Assembly (NCBI GenBank): GCA_005885165.1
Contig: VAXR01000204.1
Coordinates: 1-5,519, forward strand
Reading direction: 5' to 3'
Length of the DNA stretch: 5,519 nucleotides
DNA from: Actinomycetota bacterium
GTDB lineage: Bacteria > Actinomycetota > Thermoleophilia > Solirubrobacterales > Thermoleophilaceae
The translations under genes were made by a program, and so were the position numbers. The notes beneath the pieces were generated by a model. The model searched no databases and had not been told where the DNA came from. It saw nothing but the letters and a program-made list of their open reading frames with translations. Below, in pieces: positions 1 through 3,719 of the stretch (positions are counted from its first letter, which is position 1; every line of letters begins with the position of its first letter).

Positions 1-156
1 GAGCGCGCCCGACGGATCACGCTCGCCCGCTTCCGCGACCTGATCGGCAGCTCCCGGAAGACCTCGCAGCTGCTGCTAGAGCGATTCGACGCCGACGGCG
101 TCACACGCCGGGTCGGGGACGAGCGGGTGCTTCGGCGTTCGGCTGCGCGTCGTTAG
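1..156 (+). CDS. selB: Selenocysteine-specific translation elongation factor SelB, C-terminal end (5' partial)
   Basis: Only the last 51 residues and a TAG stop are present; the frame is open to the left edge. The segment ITLARFRDLIGSSRK, followed by LLLERFDADGVTRRVGD and a final RVLRR, matches the last winged-helix domain of SelB as I know the family (usual pattern: fRD-lg-SRK, LEyfD--G-TrR-gd-RvL). SelB is the cytoplasmic EF-Tu-like GTPase that delivers Sec-tRNA to UGA codons, and this C-terminal domain binds the SECIS hairpin in selenoprotein mRNAs. The GTPase part lies outside the window. The last 56 bp overlap the 3' end of the opposing membrane protein gene. Recognition rests on a short but distinctive motif; an unrelated winged-helix protein is possible but less likely. 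If correct, the organism makes selenoproteins. Confidence 0.8.
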   Translation, partial: ERARRITLARFRDLIGSSRKTSQLLLERFDADGVTRRVGDERVLRRSAARR

Positions 157-1168
157 CGTCCGGCTTGGCTTTCGCTCCGCCGCTGCCGGTGGCGGCAGCA
201 AGCGTGTCCTGGGCCCAGCGCTCGTTGAAGCCTGCGACGAACGAGAGCACCACGAGCGCGTAGAAGCGCGGGTCTGCCCCGGCAGGTCCGGCCTTACCGG
301 GCAGCTTGAGCGCGATCAGTTGGCTCTTGAACGCGAGGTAGACGGCGAGCCCGAAGGCCGCACCCAGCAGCGGCCGCACTCCGCCGAGGAAGAGCACGTA
401 CTTCCGGCCGACGTCGTGTTCGAGCTGGAAGCTCCGATCGTCGATCCGCTGCATCACGCTGATCAGGGCCCCGAGCGATCCGGCGATCAGGGCGGCGAAA
501 AGGCCGCGTTGACCGACGGCGAGCCAGAGGCCTGCCGAGAGGCCCCCGAGCAATCCGGCGACGACGGCCATGCCCGCGAAGTACATGATCTGGGCCTGAC
601 CGTTCGCGGCCGACTCGAAGTACTCGTCGATGTGAACAAGCCGGTTCTGCTCGTCCTGGAGAGCCTCGGCCGTCTTCTCCGGGGCCTCGTGCCGCGCGCG
701 TGCATCGACGAGGCTGAGCAGGTGGCCGGCCGACGCGAGGACGAGCTGCATGCAGATCCGCTGGCGAAGCCCCGTCAGCACCGACGACGCCCGGACGGCG
801 AGCTCGTCGAGCCGGTGGAGCTGGTCGGCGATGTCCGGCTCGTCCTTCGTCGCCCAGTCCGTCAGGCGATGAAACGAGAACCTCGGCGCACGGAGACGGG
901 CGAAGGGACGCACGGGCTTCGCGGTGAGCGCGACGGCGCTCTCGACCTCCGAGCACCAGTACGAGTTGACGATCTGCCCGTGCTGTCCCTCGAACCGGGC
1001 AAGGGCGCGGCGGTAGCGCTGCTCGGCGTCGACGGCGTTGTTACCCGCATCGACCGCCTTCCGCCATGCGAAGTGGGCGTAGACGAGCTCGGGAAACGCG
1101 AGCGCGGCCTGATCCGCTGTCTCGTCACGGGCGCCTCTGGCGACCGCCGAATGCACGACTTCGGCCAT
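101..1168 (-). CDS. Unrecognised membrane protein: cytoplasmic helical domain plus four C-terminal TM helices
   Basis: 355 residues. The start is the ATG at 1166-1168, because AGGAGG lies 8 bases upstream; the frame stays open to 1612 but that extension runs antisense to the SnoaL-like gene. Residues 1-190 are hydrophilic, mostly helical and rich in Ala, Arg and Glu, with no signal peptide. Hydrophobic helices lie at about 194-217, 222-240, 265-286 and 301-314. Conserved-looking elements are ISVMQRI at the end of helix 2, VGRKYVLFLGGVRPLLG before helix 3, and the AGFNERWAQDTL motif after helix 4. A polar Ala/Pro/Lys tail of about 30 residues follows. I have the impression of a widespread uncharacterised bacterial family with an 'AGFsERf--dLL' ending, but I cannot name it or give a function. 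The N-terminal part probably lies in the cytoplasm. The gene is divergent from the SnoaL-like gene across an 87-bp gap and its 3' end overlaps selB. Confidence 0.85.
   Translation of the reverse strand: MAEVVHSAVARGARDETADQAALAFPELVYAHFAWRKAVDAGNNAVDAEQRYRRALARFEGQHGQIVNSYWCSEVESAVALTAKPVRPFARLRAPRFSFHRLTDWATKDEPDIADQLHRLDELAVRASSVLTGLRQRICMQLVLASAGHLLSLVDARARHEAPEKTAEALQDEQNRLVHIDEYFESAANGQAQIMYFAGMAVVAGLLGGLSAGLWLAVGQRGLFAALIAGSLGALISVMQRIDDRSFQLEHDVGRKYVLFLGGVRPLLGAAFGLAVYLAFKSQLIALKLPGKAGPAGADPRFYALVVLSFVAGFNERWAQDTLAAATGSGGAKAKPDANDAQPNAEAPARPRPGV
182..199. terminator. Hairpin 26 bp after the selB stop
   Basis: Perfect 7-bp stem GCTGCCG / CGGCAGC with a GTGG loop, 25 bases beyond the selB TAG. 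There is no T tract, so it is not a classical intrinsic terminator. It lies inside the opposing membrane protein gene, in codons for a Gly/Ala-rich tail, and such codons readily give GC hairpins by chance. Confidence 0.25.
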
Positions 1169-1176
1169 GGGAAGTT

Positions 1177-1182
1177 CCTCCT
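1177..1182 (-). promoter_or_regulatory. Ribosome binding site of the four-TM protein
   Basis: On the minus strand AGGAGG (within GAGGAGGAA) stands 8 bases before the ATG at 1166-1168. This is the strongest Shine-Dalgarno match in front of a canonical start in the window, and it decides the start of the membrane protein gene against the longer open frame that reaches 1612. Confidence 0.85.
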
Positions 1183-1217
1183 CGTACGGCCGCAGTCGAT
1201 TGTCGGGGTGCCAGAAC

Positions 1218-1246
1218 AGCTTGAACCACCGGCGGCCGCGCTTCAA
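1218..1246 (-). promoter_or_regulatory. Candidate promoter of the four-TM protein
   Basis: Minus-strand TTGAAG (1246-1241), a 17-base spacer, then CAAGCT (1223-1218). The first box matches TTGACA at TTGA; the second keeps only the A at position 2 and T at position 6 of a TAnnnT-type -10. Transcription would start near 1211, giving a leader of about 43 bases that contains the AGGAGG site. The boxes are the mirror image of those used in the other direction because they lie on the arms of one dyad. Confidence 0.35.
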
Positions 1247-1247
1247 G
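1220..1247. repeat. Imperfect dyad between divergent genes (possible operator)
   Basis: Outer arms CTTGAA (1220-1225) and TTCAAG (1242-1247) are perfect inverted repeats; counting inward, 10 of 14 positions pair across the 28-bp element. It covers the -35 and -10 boxes proposed for both divergent genes, so a dimeric regulator bound here could control both. The regulator is not encoded in the window. Confidence 0.4.
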
Positions 1248-1249
1248 AT
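1221..1249 (+). promoter_or_regulatory. Candidate promoter of the SnoaL-like gene, leaderless
   Basis: TTGAAC (1221-1226), a 17-base spacer, then CAAGAT (1244-1249). The -10 ends 6 bases before the ATG at 1256, so transcription would start at or next to the start codon. That fits the absence of any Shine-Dalgarno sequence in front of this gene and the frequent leaderless mRNAs of actinobacteria. The -10 match is weak (A2, A5 and T6 of TATAAT). Confidence 0.35.
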
Positions 1250-1255
1250 CGGTCC

Positions 1256-1630
1256 ATGGACGAGGCTGCCGGGCTCGAGGAGGCGATCGGCCGCTACAAC
1301 GACGCTTGGAACGTCCAGGATCTGGACGCGATCCACGCCGCGCACGCCCCCGACGTCGTCTTCGAGAACCACACCGCCGGCGAGCGCGCCGAGGGCGCCG
1401 GGCCGGTGCGCGAGCACATCGCGCAGATCTTCCGGAACTGGCCCGACCTCCGCTTCACGAGCCGCCGCCTCTACGTACGGGACAGCCTGGTCGTGAGCGA
1501 GTGGACGGCGCACGCCACGCGCGACGGCAAGAGGCTCGAGTGGGACGGAATCGACGTCTTCCCGTTCGAGAACGGGCTGATCAAGCGCAAGGACGTCTAC
1601 TCGGCCGGCCACCGGCCCCGTTCTTCTTAG
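1256..1630 (+). CDS. SnoaL/NTF2-like small protein
   Basis: 124 residues, the normal size for a single SnoaL-like (NTF2-like fold) domain. The N-terminus, with EAIGRYNDAWNVQDLDAIHA then HAPDVVFENH, is the typical opening helix-turn-strand pattern ('yn-aw-a-Dldai---ya-Dvvfe'). It is followed by a helix (VREHIAQIFRNWPDLRF) and the strands LVVSEWTAHATRDG and LEWDGIDVFPFENGLI with KRKDVYS. The fold forms a cone with a pocket that binds or transforms small hydrophobic molecules; members range from polyketide cyclases to non-enzymatic proteins, so the substrate cannot be named. ATG 1256 is preferred: it begins right at the domain, and the only nearby upstream alternative (GTG 1208) lies before the proposed promoter and has no ribosome binding site. 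It is cytoplasmic, with no signal peptide, and is probably transcribed alone. Confidence 0.85.
   Translation: MDEAAGLEEAIGRYNDAWNVQDLDAIHAAHAPDVVFENHTAGERAEGAGPVREHIAQIFRNWPDLRFTSRRLYVRDSLVVSEWTAHATRDGKRLEWDGIDVFPFENGLIKRKDVYSAGHRPRSS
1603..1630 (+). terminator. Terminator-like hairpin at the end of the SnoaL-like gene
   Basis: GGCCGG (1603-1608), CCA loop, CCGGCC (1612-1617), followed closely by the T-rich stretch TTCTTCTTAGTT. The stem is all G/C and the T-rich part runs through the stop codon. A second perfect stem, CCCGTT / AACGGG with a CGAG loop, lies just upstream at 1561-1576. Both are inside coding sequence, so termination is an inference. Confidence 0.35.
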
Positions 1631-1649
1631 TTACACGCGCGCGTAGCGT

Positions 1650-1665
1650 CTACTTCCCCCTGAAA
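1650..1665 (+). repeat. Left terminal inverted repeat of the IS
   Basis: CTACTTCCCCCTGAAA, identical to the reverse complement of 3160-3175. Just outside it, TAGC (1644-1647) also matches the other end after two mismatched bases. Confidence 0.88.
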
Positions 1666-1747
1666 TAGTCGGCACCCGCGGCGGAGTCCGGTCCATCCGA
1701 TTGCGGTCCTAGCGTTGCTGGAAGTCAGCGACTTTCGGGGGTGTGGG

Positions 1748-3085
1748 ATGCTGCGGGAGCGGGCGGTCGGGGAGAGTTTGTGGGAGGCGGTGTTGCCGGC
1801 GGAGCTGCGCGAGCTGCCGGCGGAGCTGGGCAAGGTGGACGCGATCCTCGATGACGACCGCTTCCTGGCCCCGTTTCGCTCGCGGCTGACGGCGCGGAGC
1901 GGCAGGCCGACGATCCCGATCGAGACGTATCTGCGGCTGATGTATCTCAAGCACCGCTACGGGCTCGGCTACGAGACGCTGTGCAAGGAGGTCGCGGACT
2001 CGTTCACGTGGCGGCGTTTCTGCCGGATCGCCGTCGACGGGCGGGTGCCCGACCCGAGCACGCTGATGAAGCTGACCAAGAGGCTTGGCCCCGGCCTGTT
2101 GGAGGAGCTCAATGCCGAGCTGCTCGCGCTCGCGGTTGAGCGGAAGGTGCTGCGCTCTCGCCGCTTGCGCGTCGACACGACCGTTGTCGAGGCCGATATC
2201 CGCAGCCCGACCGACTCGGGCCTGTGCGCGCACGCGGTCTCGCGGCTGACGCGGCTGGCGAAACGGATCAAGCGCGCTGGCCTTGCGCCAAGGGCCCGGC
2301 TGCGCGACCGTCGCCGGTCGGTCGGCAAGCGCGTGCGCGCGATCTCGGCGGCCCGCGTCTTCGCACGGCGCGAGCTGGCCACGATCGACCGGCTGACCGC
2401 TGAGATCGCCCAGCGCGCCAAGCAGACGGCGCGCGAGGCACGCACGCTCGCGCGAAGCGCGCGCCGGGGTGCGCGCCGCAAGCGCGTCAGCGTCGCCCTG
2501 GTCGAGCGGCTCGAGCGGGAGCTGGAAGCGGCCGAGCAGATCCTCGCCCAGACCGATCTGCGTCTGGCCGGGCAGCGCACGATCCCCGACCGGCGCGTCT
2601 CGCTGGTCGACCCAGACGCGCGCCCGATCCGGATGGGCAGCCCGCGCCGGCCGACCGAGTTCGGCTACAAGGCCCGGGTCGCCGACACGGCCGAGGGCTT
2701 CGTGATCGCCGACGTCCCCGAGCGCGGCGGGCCGGTCGACGCCAGCCTGCTCGAGGGCGCGATCGCGAAAGCGAAGAAGGCGGGGATGCAGGTGCGCAGC
2801 GTCTACGCCGACCGCGGCTTCGGCACCAGCACCGGCGACGCCGCGCTCTCCCGTCACCGCATCCGTGACCCGATCATCCCGCGCCAGCAACGAGCCGCCC
2901 CGGTCGAGCACAGCCGCAACTGGAAACGCCGCTACCGCTACCGCAACGGGCTCGAGGGACGCATCTCGCAGCTCAAGCGCAAGGGCCTGCGCCGGACACG
3001 CTTACGTAGCCTCGAAGGCGCGCAGACCTGGGTCGGCGGCATCACCCTCGCCCACAACCTGCAACGGATCGCGCTCCTCACCTGA
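1748..3085 (+). CDS. DDE transposase, ISNCY-like (IS5/IS1182-type fold)
   Basis: 445 residues from ATG 1748. The N-terminal part (about residues 1-110) carries the DUF772-like block GRPTIPIETYLRLMYLKHRY, LGYETLCKEVADSFTWRRFCRI and VPDPSTLMKLTKR. It is followed by the RNase H-like catalytic core: Asp143 in RVDTTVVEAD, Asp355 in VYADRGFG and Glu403 in NGLEGRISQLKR, giving a complete DDE triad. Between the first and second Asp is an insertion of about 200 residues that is very rich in Arg and Ala and probably forms long helices. The protein cuts and joins the element's ends during transposition. I know this sequence pattern under the label ISNCY family; the subgroup is uncertain. An in-frame TTG at 1715 would add 11 residues, but ATG at the LRERAVGESLWEAVLP block fits relatives better. 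The ribosome binding site is poor, as is common for transposases. Confidence 0.9.
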   Translation: MLRERAVGESLWEAVLPAELRELPAELGKVDAILDDDRFLAPFRSRLTARSGRPTIPIETYLRLMYLKHRYGLGYETLCKEVADSFTWRRFCRIAVDGRVPDPSTLMKLTKRLGPGLLEELNAELLALAVERKVLRSRRLRVDTTVVEADIRSPTDSGLCAHAVSRLTRLAKRIKRAGLAPRARLRDRRRSVGKRVRAISAARVFARRELATIDRLTAEIAQRAKQTAREARTLARSARRGARRKRVSVALVERLERELEAAEQILAQTDLRLAGQRTIPDRRVSLVDPDARPIRMGSPRRPTEFGYKARVADTAEGFVIADVPERGGPVDASLLEGAIAKAKKAGMQVRSVYADRGFGTSTGDAALSRHRIRDPIIPRQQRAAPVEHSRNWKRRYRYRNGLEGRISQLKRKGLRRTRLRSLEGAQTWVGGITLAHNLQRIALLT

Positions 3086-3119
3086 CCGAGCGCGCCGATA
3101 AAGACCAGAATTCGCTCGG
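3086..3119. terminator. Hairpin directly after the transposase stop
   Basis: CCGAGCG (3086-3092) pairs perfectly with CGCTCGG (3113-3119) across a 20-base loop, starting at the base after the transposase TGA. There is no T tract. It could slow readthrough out of the element or be part of the transposase binding region at the right end. Confidence 0.3.
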
Positions 3120-3130
3120 CCGATAAGACC
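3094..3130 (+). repeat. Subterminal direct repeat in the right end of the IS
   Basis: GCCGATAAAGACC (3094-3106) is repeated as GCCGATAAGACC (3119-3130), 25 bp apart and one A shorter, inside the right end of the element. Repeats of this kind near IS ends can be transposase or host-factor binding sites. I see no third copy at the left end. Confidence 0.5.
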
Positions 3131-3159
3131 GCACCGACGGCCCCGCACGCTCAATCGTT

Positions 3160-3175
3160 TTTCAGGGGGAAGTAG
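3160..3175 (-). repeat. Right terminal inverted repeat of the IS
   Basis: TTTCAGGGGGAAGTAG, the exact reverse complement of 1650-1665. Three bases further out begins the stop codon of the next minus-strand gene (CTA at 3179-3181). Confidence 0.88.
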
Positions 3176-3178
3176 CAG

Positions 3179-3376
3179 CTAGCGCTTGCGCTTCGGGTCG
3201 CGCGCTGGCGCGCCGCCGCGCAGCTTCTGGTAGCGCCGGAAGGCGAGGCGGTCCATCCAGTAGAAGAACGGGACCGCGGCGACGCCGTACAGGGCGGCGA
3301 GCCCGATCCGCGCCTCGAGCGACGGCTTGTGCTTGCCGACGAGCGAGATGAACAGGAAGAGGACGACGACGAACAT
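3179..3376 (-). CDS. Small two-helix membrane protein, unrecognised
   Basis: 65 residues from ATG 3374-3376. A hydrophobic start (FVVVLFLFISLVG, residues 2-14), a short basic linker (KHKPSLEAR), and a second hydrophobic helix (IGLAALYGVAAVPFFYWM, 24-41) are followed by a basic tail ending DPKRKR, so both ends may face the cytoplasm. No family is recognised. The only earlier start in frame, GTG 3464-3466, would add 30 residues of mainly Arg-rich sequence that overlap a better + strand frame, so ATG 3376 is preferred, although no good Shine-Dalgarno precedes it. The stop lies 4 bp outside the IS inverted repeat; if the longer 22-bp repeat is the true IS end, the element itself would supply this stop and the original C-terminus could be lost. 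A small real gene is likely but not certain. Confidence 0.5.
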   Translation of the reverse strand: MFVVVLFLFISLVGKHKPSLEARIGLAALYGVAAVPFFYWMDRLAFRRYQKLRGGAPARDPKRKR

Positions 3377-3489
3377 GCCGCCACGCTGCGCTGCACGCCG
3401 CCACGACGGCGGCCGCCGTCTTTCCGACCCATGCTCTCGCCGTCGGCGACCTGAAAGCGTTCCCACCGAACACCGGCCCGAACAAGGTC

Positions 3490-3708
3490 GTGACGAGACA
3501 TCTCGCGGGGTTTCCGACGCCGCTGTACGTGATCCACGCGGAGCGGAACGGCTACGAGGCCTCCTACGTGATCTTCGTTCTCGACAACGTCCTCGTGAAT
3601 TCGTGCTCCTACGGTGCCAAGGGCTCCTCCTCGCAGCTCCTTGCAGTCGTGAAGCGCGATGCGCGCTGGGCGAAGGATCACGTCCTGCACGTCATGCGCA
3701 GCGGCTGA
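3490..3708 (+). CDS. Short + strand protein with unresolved start, possibly exported
   Basis: 72 residues are secure in this frame, from GTG 3490 to TGA 3706-3708, with a protein-like composition (FPTPLYVIHAERNGYEASYV, then IFVLDNVLVNSCSYGAKGSS) and strong G/C third positions. The same frame stays open upstream to 3352. Between about 3391 and 3489 it reads like a signal peptide and linker (LHAATTAAAVFPTHALAVGD, then LKAFPPNTGPNK), yet it has no ATG, GTG or TTG. One base out of frame, an ATG at 3375 would give a signal peptide start MRHAALHAATTAAAV if one C were removed after it. So the gene either starts at GTG 3490 (weak AAGG 3 bases upstream), uses CTG 3391, or carries a frameshift or base error near its 5' end. 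No family is recognised. It converges on the propeller gene with a 3-bp gap. Confidence 0.5.
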   Translation: MTRHLAGFPTPLYVIHAERNGYEASYVIFVLDNVLVNSCSYGAKGSSSQLLAVVKRDARWAKDHVLHVMRSG

Positions 3709-3719
3709 TCGTCAGCCGC
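3701..3719. terminator. Perfect hairpin holding both convergent stop codons
   Basis: GCGGCTGA (3701-3708), loop TCG, TCAGCCGC (3712-3719): an 8-bp perfect stem. The + gene's TGA (3706-3708) and the - gene's TGA (3714-3712) sit symmetrically at the inner ends of the two arms. No T tract follows on either strand, so it would act as a bidirectional pause or mRNA 3'-end stabiliser rather than a textbook intrinsic terminator. Confidence 0.45.

Larger units (their letters stand above)
1650..3175 (+). mobile_element. Insertion sequence with DDE transposase, ISNCY-like
   Basis: A 1526-bp element holds one transposase gene between perfect 16-bp terminal inverted repeats (CTACTTCCCCCTGAAA at the left, its complement at the right). 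If two internal mismatches are allowed, the repeats can be extended outward to 1644 and 3181 (20 of 22 matching). No clean target duplication flanks either version, so the exact outer edges are uncertain. The transposase frame is full length with all three catalytic acidic residues, so the element looks potentially active. It lies between a + gene ending at 1630 and a - gene ending at 3179 and interrupts neither visibly. Confidence 0.88.

Noticed and set aside
320..1255. Long + frame running into the SnoaL-like gene (436 residues in all)
   Set aside because: Its first 312 residues are antisense to the membrane protein and have Arg/Glu-rich composition without any domain pattern; only the part from 1256 looks like a protein.
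1169..1612. N-terminal extension of the four-TM protein
   Set aside because: It is antisense to the SnoaL-like gene, and a perfect ribosome binding site marks ATG 1168 as the start.
1709..2911. 400-residue open frame on the minus strand within the IS
   Set aside because: It is the mirror of the transposase gene; low-complexity Arg/Ala/Asp composition typical of high-GC antisense frames.
1644..3184. TAGCG on both sides of the IS as a target duplication
   Set aside because: The copies are 1644-1648 and 3180-3184, at different distances (1 and 4 bases) from the perfect inverted repeats, and the flanking bases differ; chance is likely for 5 bp.
3377..3466. GTG start at 3466 for the small two-helix protein
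   Set aside because: It would add 30 residues that are mainly Arg-rich and overlap a better + strand frame; ATG 3376 leads directly into the hydrophobic helix.
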